Assembly (NCBI RefSeq): GCF_040115645.1
Contig: NC_089569.1
Coordinates: 744,001 to 808,000 of the forward strand
Length of the DNA stretch: 64,000 nt
Origin: Euwallacea fornicatus
Taxonomy: Eukaryota; Arthropoda; Insecta; Coleoptera; Curculionidae
Direction of reading: 5' to 3'
Positions 24,614-36,199 of the stretch are shown here, piece by piece (position 1 is the first letter of the stretch; every line of letters begins with the position of its first letter). The notes beneath the pieces were generated by a model. It ran no database searches, was not told where the DNA came from, and saw only the letters and a list, made by a program, of their open reading frames with translations. Position numbers and translations under genes: made by a program.

Positions 24614-26689
24614 CATAGAGAGTTTTCAGTGTCATTTTTAAGTCGTTGTCAAGGCAGTGTCGAGAAAGTCATGGAAAAAGTACTTTTTCGCAAATCGTGT
24701 CAACAAAGTACTTTTTGGCCAAAAAACTGATCTTAACCAAAACTGATGACCAAACGCATTGAGTTTGCATTGTGCCGGTGCATCACGAATATGTGATTAC
24801 CGATATTTCATCAGCGAAAAATCAATCATCATATCTTTCAATGGGCTTTTTTCTACGGCGTGGTTGAGTTAGCTATCATTTATATCTGTTAAAATCGTTG
24901 CGTCCAAAGTGCTCAAAGCCAAATTCGATTTCTATTGCTTTATTTTGAAGTAAAGAAGGGGAAGTTTCGGTGAAAAAAAAAGGTGGACATGCTGTTAATG
25001 CAAGTTGAAATGCAGTTTAAATTGATCAAAAAAAATGTATCTGAACAGAACTCTTCTCAAAAAAAAAATTGCGAAGTGGGTTTCTTAAGACATATCAGAA
25101 TTGATCCAGGAATTCCAAGGGCGTGCCCACGGGGCCGCTCAGTCCGAATTTCACGCAAAATTTTTGCACAGTTTTCATAATTGTTTGATACGCAGCAACC
25201 GAAAATACAACTGACGTTGCAATCAAAGAACCTCGAGATCGAAATTATATGTTTTATTAAAATCGGCAGTGGCGTTCCGCGGGGGAAGTTATAAGAAACT
25301 GTGAACTTTCCGAAAACATCCCGTATATCAGCAAATAATTTTGGCGAACGTCAAGGATAAAGTAGGCACCGAGGTAGATGGAAAGCAGCTGTAATAGCTG
25401 ATTTTCATTTAATTCTCGAAGCTTACGGCTTACGACCTTCAGAGGTCTTGAAGCTACGTGAAACAAATAGCGCCTGAAATATTTAGGAAACTAATTCAGA
25501 CCGAATTACAAATTAAAATCAAGAACATTTATTTCAGGGTAAAAGCCCCCTAAATTCGATTAAACATTTGAGTTAGTTAAGAACCAGGAAATATTTGCGA
25601 GAAGATTATGCAAAAGGGCGAGATTTTATTTGCTGCCCATGAATAATTCCCCGCTTAATCTCGACATTGAGGATTTATGAATCAAATTTATTAGTACCCT
25701 TAAGTCGACACGTATAATTTTTGTTTTCGGATGACAGACCTTTTTTAGTTGAGATATTGTCGTTGAATTGATATAAAAGACCTTCGGATATAAGTAAAAT
25801 TTTCTGTGGCTCCAAAACAGCTCCTTCATCGGTAACATGTACACAGAAAGCCTTTCAGAATTTTCAATGGCTTTCGGACTTGCATGCACAATATAATAAT
25901 AATTTAGCCCCAGATTTAGCCTTTCTGAAGTGTTTGATTTATGGTTCCTCGTGCTAGGTCACGCGCTGGCAATTTCTTGTTTACCATTAGAAATTGATTG
26001 CGTATCCAGACTTTGGTAGATTAGCCTTGTTTTTATCTCGAATTAGTTTCCCGCTTCTACGTCGAGATAAACTGTCGATTTCCACAGAAAAACTTCTCTA
26101 ATTCTCACTTGAGATTTCCGCAGGCGGAAATCCTAAGTCGGCATAATTGTTCTTTCTTAACGTCCGGAAACTTTCAATAAATCAAACAACAATGAAAAAC
26201 CGGCTGCAAAGCATAATGAAGCCATTAAAAGTAATTTAAACAATTAATTCTCGCTGGTAAACAAGATCTTAAGGAACCCAGACTTTTACCGACGTTCATA
26301 AATCAAATACGTGCCGCAAACTTTGGAGCAGGTTTAAACTCACTTTTCGAAGTTTATGATGTTTTTCAATGTAATGTAGTGAAAAGTTGACTGTGATTAA
26401 GTGGTTCGAGTTTAAATAGTTCTTTATAACATCGGATTAGTCTCGTAACTAAGTTGGGATGACCAGAAGAAAAGTTTGATTATGCAGCTAAGTTAAATAG
26501 TTTTTCAATTTTTAATCCGTTACTTGAAGTACAAACCAGCTAACATTCAGTTCATCGCAGGATTTACCATCGCGTCACCTAACGTTTAGATTGCCCACTT
26601 TCGATCATCGGACATGTGACTGTACCGCTACTCATTAACTCTGCCCATTACTTTCCGGCAAATGGACTGCTACGCGAAGTGCCATGGAA
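24614..26689. other. intron sequence without recognised features
   Basis: About 2.1 kb, AT-rich with short frames only; no transposase motif, tandem repeat or long palindrome was seen. Confidence 0.45.
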
Positions 26690-26746
26690 TGGCCACCAGA
26701 TTCACCGGATCCGACACCTCTCGATTCTCCCCGCGGAGCCATTCAA
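26690..26746 (+). pseudogene. short transposase relic, WPPxSPDPTPLD block
   Basis: Nineteen codons read WPPDSPDPTPLDSPRGA, an eroded version of the WPPRSPDLTPLD.LWGA block that ends the mariner-like catalytic domain. Nothing recognisable flanks it, so this is either a very old fragment or a lucky match; the run of identities favours the former. Confidence 0.45.
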
Positions 26747-28048
26747 AATCAACGATGGGATACCCGTATAAAGTATTATCGAACTTCGAGCCGCAACATT
26801 ATTGCGTGATTTGGTGAGGCGGGGCGCAGATCGTACAATACATAACATAGGAGTTGCTTTTAATCGATTAATTGCATTTAAATATAATTTATTCGAAACG
26901 ATTTTGACGAGCTAAAGGAAAATGTGTCATTTGTCTCACACTTAGCTATCAATTGTGCCCAGGTGAGGTAAGATTGACTGGTGTCCGCAACTCTCGGGAT
27001 GCAATTACCGAACTGAACTTTCGAAATACTATTGGTAAGTGTAGGTAGGCAGCATGGTAGGCGTTCAGTACCCCAGTACTCGCGGTGTTAAACCACCACA
27101 AAACGTATCAATTTCAGTTAGCAAGCGCATACCGTTCGCCAGCCGAACTCATTTTATGCGATCGTCCGTTAAGTAAGGGACAACCGCCCAGCGCAAGGGC
27201 CGCCTTCGGTATTCTTGGGTGGCAAGTTTTCTGCCATTGTTGACAGGACCGCCGTTTGAAAAGTCAGACTCGATCGTTGAGGCCTCATCAAAATCTATGT
27301 TGCTTCATTAATGTAAAACTTTAACACATTACAAAAGCGGACGAACGTCTCATTAATCTATAATAATTAGGTTGACTCGGGTTACTTCAACACTCAGAAT
27401 ATCTAAAAGAGTTTATAATTTTCTAATCTTTGAAATTAAAATAAAAGGAGCGAGGCGCATGGATCCAATTCATCTAAATGCGAAACCGCTTGCCGTCAAA
27501 ATTGGATTAAAATTCTAATTACCTCCAGAGGAACTAATATCACGATATAAATTACCTCTTCGATGAAAAACCTAATTTTCCTGCCAGTCGATATTTCATT
27601 TGAATCGCGATTCCCATGAAAAACCGAAAACTCTCGCCTAGTCCGGCGACAAATCATTTGCCTGGGGTAAATGCGACAACACTTTCGAATTATTCTGTCT
27701 CTTTTTCTATTCTCTTATCCGTCTAGAAGAGCACATGGGTATCCGGGGAATATACCGTTCTCTCCATTGGTGTTTTCCTGGTTTGTCAGGAGTTTTGTGA
27801 GAAAGATAAAATAGTGTGCTTTTTCAAGCAAAATTCCTTTTCGAACGAGAAGATCAGGACACTGCAGTAAGTGTAATTTCTAGATTAAAACTGCTTCGAG
27901 AGCTGCATTTATAGATTGGTACGACATACCATAAGCGCAGCACAAGCTTTCTGTAAAATGCAATTTAAATATTTGATTTTGTGCTTTTCGGTATTGTCAC
28001 ACAGTTGTCCTATTCGGTTACAGAATTCCTTACGATTACCTGCTAAAT
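26747..28048. other. intron sequence without recognised features
   Basis: About 1.3 kb of non-coding sequence up to the 56-bp tandem array. Nothing of note. Confidence 0.45.
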
Positions 28049-28282
28049 GACATTTTCATAATGACAAATGACAAGTGACAAATGCACGCCGAAATAACGT
28101 TCACGACATTTTCATAATGACAAATGACAAGTGACAAATGCAGGCCGAAATAACGTTCACGACATTTTCATAATGACAAATGACAAGTGACAAATGCACG
28201 CCGAAATAACGTTCACGACATTTTCATAATGACAAATGACAAGTGACAAATGCAGGCCGAAATAACGTTCACGACATTTTCA
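28049..28282 (+). repeat. 56-bp tandem repeat, four units plus a partial
   Basis: Units start at 28049, 28105, 28161 and 28217, each beginning GACATTTTCATAATGACAAA, with a 10-base fifth start at 28273. Units 1 and 3 carry GCACGCC and units 2 and 4 GCAGGCC; otherwise they look identical. The alternation shows that a 112-bp dimer was duplicated as a block, recently enough that no further changes arose. 56 is not a multiple of three and the sequence is not coding. Confidence 0.97.
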
Positions 28283-31200
28283 AGAAACATGGCTTCGTTC
28301 GACCTACTAGGCGAGTCCGAAAATTAGGCGACGAAAAGGGACCCCGAACTAACCTGATACCGCTCCATCAGATAATTTTATTTTATTTGTATTTTCCTTC
28401 TTATTTTCAGGACCCGCATAGAATTTGTTGTTGCATTTAACAATTTTATTTAACCATTATTTTTAGGAAGGTATCACTGCTTTTCGAATGGTTTTGCGAA
28501 GTTTCCGAGCAGCAAGAACCGTTATTAAATTCTTATACGAACCATAAATATTTTAAATTGCCAAAAGTTTAACAGAACTTTAGTTTCTGGTAGGGTGGAT
28601 GATCGATTTTATTAAATTGTTTGGTTTTTCATAATCTTGGTGCTTTTACCACCCCATTTTAATAAAATATTTCATTAATAAATATTTTTGGGGACTTCAG
28701 AGGAATTCAATTAAACATTGTTTCCATCAGCAATTTGCGGCACGTAGGTTTCGTTTTTCCTTTCGATTCAAGCAATGGGCGTTGTTTACGTTTGGCAGAC
28801 CCAGTTGGTCTGATGGCGGGGTACCTGCCCTTAATGACGGCGAACCCTTCGAGCGTCCCGCAGTTGCTGATGATTCCAGCGTGGTGGTCATCACTTTTCC
28901 CGAAATAACAATGTGGCCCGGAACAACCAACACACCACACGAAAAGATAATATAATTGAATGCAATTTTCATGCTCCCCTTGGGAAATGATTTGTCGTCG
29001 AGTAGCATGAATATCCTCGTTTTTCCTAAATAAGGTTTAAATGAAAAAACGGACAGGAAAATGGAACCTCTTGTGATTTTTGCAGGATAAGGGAATTATT
29101 TGCATAGCGGAACTCTTCTGGCTCAATTTGGGAAGAGATAAAGTTTCGGATGAAGTAAATTTCGGGAGAATCAACTATATAAATTAGCCTCGCTTAAGAA
29201 GTTCCCCATCGAGCATATCCTGTTTAAATAATTTTGAAAACCATTCTATCTCGACTTTCGTCTGATTTAAAAGCACTGGGGCGTTACCGGGAGGCTTTAT
29301 GTTCCCAAATAACTTCGAAAAAGCAATAAAAATTTGCCACATTTCCGTCGTCTGGAAAAACAAATAATTAAAATCCTTTTTGTTTCATGTGAAAGGATAT
29401 ATATGTATGTGTAAGCAACGAAACATCAAACAGTGAAAAGCCAATATTCAAAGGGTCTGTTATGAAAGGCTCAGCGTTCCCATGTCGAGCTATAAACTCA
29501 GGTTCCTACGTAATATAAAATGGCCACTTATTTATCAGCTTATAAACGTAGCTTTTCCCAATATCTGTAACGCAATATGGAACTAATATAGCTAGACCTT
29601 TTCAATAGTCAGCAATAGGGCACTCGAATTTCAAATTACATTTACAGGGTACAAGCATTGGCGTGTGCCTGCAAAATATACAAAAATTCTTTATTGCATA
29701 CACGAACATATGAAACTTTACAAATCCATCGTTATTGGCAAATCCTGTCTATTTACATGTTAGGGTGTAGGTACCTATCAGTTCGTTTCGTTAGTTTTGG
29801 TCTTTGAATTTTCTCTTGCTTCGGAGCGACGCAAGAACGCGAAGATGACGCATGATCGAATAAGGACGGGATTGAGTGACTCAAACGTTGGAGGGAGAAA
29901 CTTGAGGAAAAAATCATATATTTCAGTTCACGCTATCCATGCTTAAAAAGGCGTCAAAATATATGGCGAAATATCTAAAGGAATTTTGCGAACATAAAAT
30001 AAAAATTTCTACATGGGTTTTATTGGGACCATAAAGATCTCGACTTAGGCATATGCGACAGTAATATTACGGCGATACACCGGCTTTACGAGGAAATAAA
30101 GAATTTCACCCTTGAATTACATTCCACAAAGTTTATGTATACAGAAGCATGTTTCACTGGGCAAAATATGCGGTAGAATAATTGTATTTTCTTCAGAGAA
30201 CTCTAGGTGAGCTCAAGTTTGGTTTTTATTATTTGAGGCAGCAAGCGCTTGCCTCCTGCCTCTTTCAAAAAATCAAATAAAAATACTTTTAGCTATAAAT
30301 CAATATTTGTTAAAGTTGTGAGCGCGCCGAGCCCAAATACCTCGAAGAGTGATCATCTCGAAGAATTTACGGTCAAACAAAGTAGCGACTGGAAAATACG
30401 TTAAAAATTGGTCGAAGTTGGGCCCCCGTTTGAGATTCTCGGGAAAAAGTCGGTTCTTAGGACTTATGGTGCCCATGGCTCTAGTTCACAGATTAATGAC
30501 TGAAACAGATAAAAAGCTAGAGGTTTTTTCGGCAACTGCGGAATTTGGGTCAAATTTTTAAAACGTCCATTGTCATTCTGCGAAGCCAAAGGGCGCCTTA
30601 TACCAATATAATTTCCTAAAGAACAGGTTTTCTATCATTATAACTTTAAATTAACACTTCCACACCAGTTCAAACTCGTGCCGAAAACTTTACTACGGTA
30701 ATAAATTTCTGAAATAAAAACCCATTCGTTTTGAGGTATTTTCCTGTTAAGAACATTCCCCACCTGAACGGTTGAGTTATATCGCCCTTTCGTTTCACAC
30801 CGTCTTTTCAGACCCACACAAAATGGTAAAAATAGTTCGAAAATGTAACCGAGTTTTGCATTATGCACCCGATTTTCGAGAAACATTGTGAGTGCATGCG
30901 ACGAGGTAGAACATTTCTATTTGTGTTTCGAAAACAAACTTATTGAGTAAGCATTGTGTACATTGGAGGCAATTTACACACGTCAGAAATGGATATGAAT
31001 TAAAAAAAAAAGCAAAAAAGATTTTCAAAGAAATTGCATTGTTTCGCAATTCCTAAATGTCGTTTAATCAATTTTGAGTCTCAGCAATAATGGTATTGTT
31101 GCGCTTAACCAACGACAGGTAACAAACAGCGACAAAAAGGGGTTGATCGTTGGCGCTCGACAAGTGATTTATTTCTTCTTCGTATGTCGAATATTCTCAT

Positions 31201-31490
31201 ATATTTCCTTATATGAAGGTTTGCACGTTTGTAAGAAAATTGCGGAATGTTTTAGTCGTAGAATCTTCAGCTATGTACATGAGGAGACCCTTGTTGAGAG
31301 TGAGCGATTCAAAAACGGGCACAGGTACAAAAACGCAGCGATTGCAATGACCGGTATTCAAGCGTTTAATAGTGAAATATTAGTGAATCATTATTGGCCG
31401 AACTGTAGTTGTGATTATTTGTCGAATTAACAAGTAGTGCCTACGCGAAAGTCACTATACTGGAGCAATTCGAACCCTGGAAATCGCAAC
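28283..31490. other. intron sequence without recognised features
   Basis: About 3.2 kb. The segment immediately upstream of 31490 would be the place for a 5' LTR of the gypsy relic that follows, but no duplicated LTR is visible in the window. Confidence 0.4.
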
Positions 31491-31492
31491 AA

Positions 31493-31512
31493 TCGGTGTC
31501 AGAAGCGGGATT
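31493..31512 (+). other. candidate LTR-retrotransposon primer-binding site
   Basis: TCGGTGTCAGAAGCGGGATT resembles the TGGTGTCAGAAGTGGGAT type of primer-binding site found just after the 5' LTR in many Ty3/gypsy elements. A gag relic lies about 280 bases downstream, which is the right arrangement. No LTR pair is visible, so the call rests on motif and position. Confidence 0.45.
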
Positions 31513-31790
31513 GCAGTGGGCCATTTGCGGACCTGCTTGTAAGTGAATGCTTATTTACTGGAAATTGCTCGTATAATGCAAGTGACTAGAAGTCCGCATA
31601 AAGCAATGGAAGAAGTGAAATAAAGAATAATTGAATGACACTTTCCACGCCGATGAACCTTATGCAAGAGCAGAAGGAAGAATAGGAAGGACGCGCCCCA
31701 GCAGGAAGAATGACAGGAAATACGATAACAAGAAAGACAAGTTTCGAGGTTAGAGAGCAATAGTTGGAAAACGACATAAAAGAAAAAGCG

Positions 31791-32095
31791 GCACGATTCG
31801 GAAATGAAACAATATTCCAGGCTCAGTTGAAAATGAGACAGCAAAAATGAGGCGAATATCTAAAATGATTCTAGGCAGACATAGACAGACTGACTCAGCT
31901 AACATACTCCTCAGCCCCCGAGCATTTCCAGAACCAGTTGGCTGGTAGGGAGTTTGAGATAAGGATATGACACATGATATATGTCGTGTGAGGCCGACGA
32001 TGAATGTACATGGGGACACCTGAAAAGTAACTGCTGTGGCACAGCACCAAATCAATCACCATCGTTTAGGAAATCGAGCAGTGATGAAAAAAAAT
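31791..32095 (+). pseudogene. Ty3/gypsy-type gag relic
   Basis: One frame reads ARFGNETIFQAQLKMRQQK, stop, GEYLK, two more stops, then ADIDRLTQLTYSSAPEHFQN and QLAGREFEIRI-stop. It follows the gypsy gag pattern RFG...QLK.R.Q..GE.L..F..DI.RL...Y..AP, so the match survives three nonsense codons. After a one-base frame change, CTWGHLKSNC near 32005 matches the second half of a CCHC zinc knuckle (GH....C), the first cysteine pair being eroded. No pol domain follows. An old, truncated retroelement that does not encode a working protein. Opposite-strand frames at 31551..32055 are shadows. Confidence 0.65.
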
Positions 32096-32589
32096 CTAAT
32101 TTGGATCAACGTAAGGGGTAACACTCACAGCACTGGGGCCAAATCCATACAAACCAGGATCGGTGTAATCAACAATTCCGGAGATAAAAATTATATTTAG
32201 AAGAATTTAGGGTCAAAAAATACAGTTCACTATCGATACAAGAACAGATGTAATGTAAGGCCCACACCGTGGGCATGTGGTGGGTGGTAGATGCACTCAG
32301 TGTAGACATTCACCTCCACGAGTGCATGCCACCATGGCCATTGCGGAACCGTTTCGGTTTCTTCATGTTCATCATGTAATGGTAAATATATTTCAAGGAA
32401 TTTGACAGGTTCTAAATATATACTTTTGACACTGCTCACAGGTCAAAAGGATAGTTTCTTAGACACGCTGTGAATCATATTAGGAATAAATTCGAAAACG
32501 GACTACTCTGACCCCCCCTTACACATGGAGACACATAACTGTAATATGACATAAATCTAAACTTGTACACTATTCTGGTGCTGGTCAGA

Positions 32590-32607
32590 GGGGGGGGGGG
32601 GGAGGGG
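32590..32607 (+). repeat. poly-G run
   Basis: Thirteen consecutive G bases (32590..32602) followed by AGGGG. G-runs of this length are rare in AT-rich DNA and can form four-stranded structures; they are also error-prone in sequencing. Confidence 0.9.
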
Positions 32608-33949
32608 CTCAAGAAGGATTAATGACACGTTACTACCTTAGGAACATAATTATTACCCCCTAAATATAATTTACAATGTCTTTAATTACATGCCAGTTAT
32701 AAATAACGCAATAATAACAATCTTTGAGTTAAAATCAACACAAACATTTTTGAGGTTATTTGAAACAAATGAGAGAAACATCTAGGAAAGGAAGCTTTGA
32801 ATGTTTTCGTCCCGTCTTTCTCTAGGTCGTGCGATCTGCGACTTAAGACAAGGATAGATGCGTGAAGTGTCAGTCGTGTATTACGTATGTTGGCGTCTTT
32901 GTCCGGTTGTTGTTTCAACATTTTCGTACTTTAACTTGCTTCGGGTAATCCACTGACCTAAATAAGTGTCCCTTGGCGCTGGAGCATTTAATCATAGAAT
33001 GTATGGAATGTAGCTCTGTTTGTGTCCTAAACATAAGATTCGAGGGCAAATTCTCAGGCGCACTAAAGCCTGAAGCTTATTCGCAGTTCATTACCGTGGT
33101 GTAGGATCATGCTGCTTTTGTACCATTTACGTTCGTAAAAAAATCATTAAATAATTGCAATAGAAATTAAATTAAATGTGAAATACATTTCACAACTAAA
33201 GTGCAATGTGGTGTGTTGCGGTATGATACGGGATGCACCGTTTGTTGTTTTTCAATTTCTTCTCCATGATTACCATGGCGGGCAAATCATCGGTGTGGTA
33301 ACGAAAGAACAAAACAACACGATGCACGAATATAATAAATAGTAATTTCATTTTTAATGAAAATAAAATTAGGACTAAACAAACGAAAAACTTTCTATTA
33401 AAATCATACATGTTGAATATTCTGGTTGCCAGGCATTAAATCATAATGCAGTTCGTACAGAATGGGTAGCAGATAATTAGGAACTCATGGATAGTTTCAT
33501 TATGACTCTTGAGAGTTAAAAAAAATATAAATTTGTTAGTGCGAGCTGGGTAAAAGCTTCAATTCATAACATTTTAACACATACCGTAATGATGTCTATT
33601 AAAGCTAGTGGACGCAGGAAGGGGGGGAGGCGAAATGACATATTATACGTAATGAAGCCGTAACTCTTTCGAATTCTAAAAAATTGAAATTTTCTGGTTC
33701 GTTCTTACTTAATCATTTTTATGGCCATTTTTATGCGATATAAAGTGTAAAGCATGACGCCACGACATTCTTCCGATGGCCATATAATGCAAAGTTTTTT
33801 TCGTCTCGTTTCCAATGTAATGTACCCTCATTATGTTACGACCATGAACATCTCCACTTTTTAGGTAATACACCCGGCATTACTAGATTTCAGTCTAATG
33901 GGCCTTGGAACAACAAACTCATGGAGAACTTACGAAGTAATTTATTTCA
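32608..33949. other. intron sequence without recognised features
   Basis: About 1.3 kb between the G-run and the foldback element. Frames are short and unrecognised. Confidence 0.45.
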
Positions 33950-34672
33950 CTGTGAAATAATGCACCTCAATCAAGTTTACGAAAATGAAGAACTCCGGTA
34001 ACAAAATACGTGTCAACACGACAATTCGACCAAGAGAGAGTTTGCAAGTTTTGTAAAGTTCTTAAGTACTCAAACCCAGAGACAATACTCATGGGCGTAC
34101 TACAGTTAAGAGGCAATTATCGGCTAATTTATTACCTATATCTTTAAAGCGTAACACTTACGTAGACAAATAGCAATTTTGATCTTTTATCGGAGTGTTG
34201 AAGTTATACTGATTTAATGAAACATGGATGTACTTAAACTTTTGATCTTAGAAAAAGGGTGAAAGTTACACAGGGCAAGCCCTTTTTGATAATAATAGAT
34301 ACTAAAATCTAGCCACGCCGGTATGTTACCAGAAAGTAGTGAAGTACATAGGCGGAACATAAGAGTACATTACATAACTACCAATTATCCCAAATAAGTC
34401 CTTTTTAAAGTTTTGTTAAATCGGTATAACTGTAACCTTCCGATAAAGGACCAACTTTGCTATTCATCCAAGTCTTACGGTTTAAAGATTTGATAGTAAA
34501 TTAGCCGATAATTGCCCCTTAGCCTACGGTTTTAGTACTTAAGAACTCAGTAAAACGTAAAAACTCCAATTGGCCGAATTGTAGCGTTGAGGCGCCCTTC
34601 GTTAACCGAGTTTCTTCATTTTTGCAAACTTGCTTGAGGTGCATTGTTACTTAACGGTGGTTACACCCTGTA
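33950..34672. mobile_element. foldback element with about 265-bp inverted arms
   Basis: The left arm (about 33960..34222) and right arm (about 34410..34672) are inverted copies. Shared strings include ATGCACCTCA, GTTCTTAAGTACT and GGCAATTATCGGCTAATTTA, with small insertions between. The right end finishes ACACCCTG-TA, a TACAGGGTG-type terminus; the matching left terminus is eroded. The roughly 190-bp centre has no coding frame. A single-stranded copy would form a long hairpin. A non-autonomous TA-target element is the likeliest origin. Confidence 0.75.
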
Positions 34673-34676
34673 CATA

Positions 34677-36197
34677 CAGTGGTGGCCATAAGTATGGAAT
34701 ATTATTTTAATTTGATAAAATGTTTATTAAAAAGTATTAAACAAAAATTGCACAAATGCTTGAAGGACTTTATTTAATTTCCTATAATTATAACACAAAA
34801 TTAAGATTTCTAATTGAAAAACTTTTTAGAAAAATAAAAATGAAAAATTACCCTTGGACGAGAGTATGGAATATTTTTTATATCATGGTGTGGAGAGTTG
34901 CCATCTTAAGTAAACTCAATATTTTCTGGCATACCCCTTAGCATCTAGGACGGCCTGACATCGACGCTGCATCGAATCAATTAGATTCTGGCACGTTGAG
35001 GAATGTTTTTCCAGTCTTCTTGTATGATTCTCCACAATTCTTCAGTATTTGACACGTGTCTTTGTCTAATTTTTCGTTTCAGATGGTCCCACGGATGTTC
35101 GATGGGATTTAAATCGGGAGATTGTGAAGGCCATTCTATAACATCTATCTGCTTTTCAATAAACCAATTTTTAATCGACCGCGAATAATATTTAGGATCA
35201 TTGTCCTGTTGGAACCGCCATACCAGTGGCATTTCTTCCTCGGCAAACGGAAGCATGTGCTGTTCTAGGATGTTTTTGTATAAAAACCGATCCATTATTC
35301 CATCAATTTTGACTAATAGGCCAACTCTTAGATCTTGAAAAAGATCCCCACACCATTAACCTCTGACCGCCATGTTTAACAGTGGGCTGTTGGTACTTGG
35401 GATCAAAGCTCTTCCCTGTTGGTCGCCGAACTTAAGTTTGTCCATCCGAACCGAACAGTCTGATTTTGGTTTCGTCACTGAAAAGGACGGAATTCCATTT
35501 TTCGGGTGTCCAAAACAGATGTGAGGGTGCAAACTTAATTCTGGTCTTCCGGTATTTTTTGGAAATTAATGGTTTCTTCACTGCCCATCGTCCAAACAAT
35601 CCAGTATCACATAGACGGCGCCTCACAGTACGATCACTAATTTCAGTGCCACTATTAGTTGTAATTTCTTCCTTTATTAAGCGCGATGATTTTTCGGGAT
35701 CTTTGGAGGATATAATTTTAACACGTTGGTCTGTACGGGCTGTAGTTTTCCTGGGACGCCCTGTTCTCGGACGGTTTTTTACGGCGTTGAATACCCTAAA
35801 CTTCCTCAAAATTTCCGATACACACCCCTGGCTCACATTAAATGCCTTTGCGATGTCCTTCTGATTGGCTCCGTCATTGGGACTATTCGTGACCGAAGGT
35901 CTTCCGAAAGATATATTTTTTTAAGCATTTCGGCTTCAAATTTTATCGAACTGTAACACTCGATACTGAATACTAAATGCAAAATAAATTTAAATCTGTG
36001 ATATTCCATACTTTTGTCCATCTGAAAAAATTTGTTTATCGGTGGAATTTTCGATTGGAACATTCTATAAATGCTCTATGGTTTAAAATGTAGAATTGAC
36101 CTATCCCAATTCAAATATACCAGAATGGAAGAAAAAAGTAAAGGCCCTTTGGCTAAATAAAGCTTCAAAAAATATCCCATACTTATGGCCACCACTG
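34677..36197 (-). mobile_element. Tc1-like transposon with IR/DR ends
   Basis: Both ends begin CAGTGGTGGCCATAAGTATG and are flanked by TA (34675..34676, 36198..36199). Each end has a second, inner copy of the AGTATGGAATAT motif about 175 bp in (near 34863 and near 36010). This gives the outer and inner transposase-binding sites of the IR/DR class, as in Sleeping Beauty-type Tc1 elements. Length is 1521 bp and the transposase runs on the minus strand. The left end lies 4 bp from the end of the foldback element. Confidence 0.92.
34916..35928 (-). pseudogene. Tc1-like transposase, DD34E, frameshifted
   Basis: The frame begins MLKKIYLSEDLRSRIVPMTE at 35928. After a one-base shift near 35865 it continues NQKDIAKAFNVSQGCVSEIL (helix-turn-helix), then KNRPRTGRPRKTTARTD, the GRPR hook between the paired-like subdomains. 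The first catalytic Asp is in SVLFSDETKIRLFG. A stop follows GSDGQT, and PTVKHGGQRLMVWGSFS comes in the same frame. Another shift precedes MDRFLYKNILEQHMLPFAEE. The second Asp is in RFQQDNDPKYYS, and the Glu in SPDLNPIEHPWDHLKRKI, exactly 34 residues on. The tail LIDSMQRRCQAVLDAKGYAR needs one more shift. All three catalytic residues survive, but at least three frameshifts and a nonsense codon inactivate it. Confidence 0.9.
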
Positions 36198-36199
36198 TA

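Noticed and set aside
28049..28282. CRISPR-like array
   Set aside because: Units are contiguous identical 56-mers without unique spacers, in animal DNA; it is a tandem repeat.
31460..31490. TTCGAACCC string resembling a tRNA T-loop (complement)
   Set aside because: No pairing T-stem, anticodon arm or acceptor stem around it.
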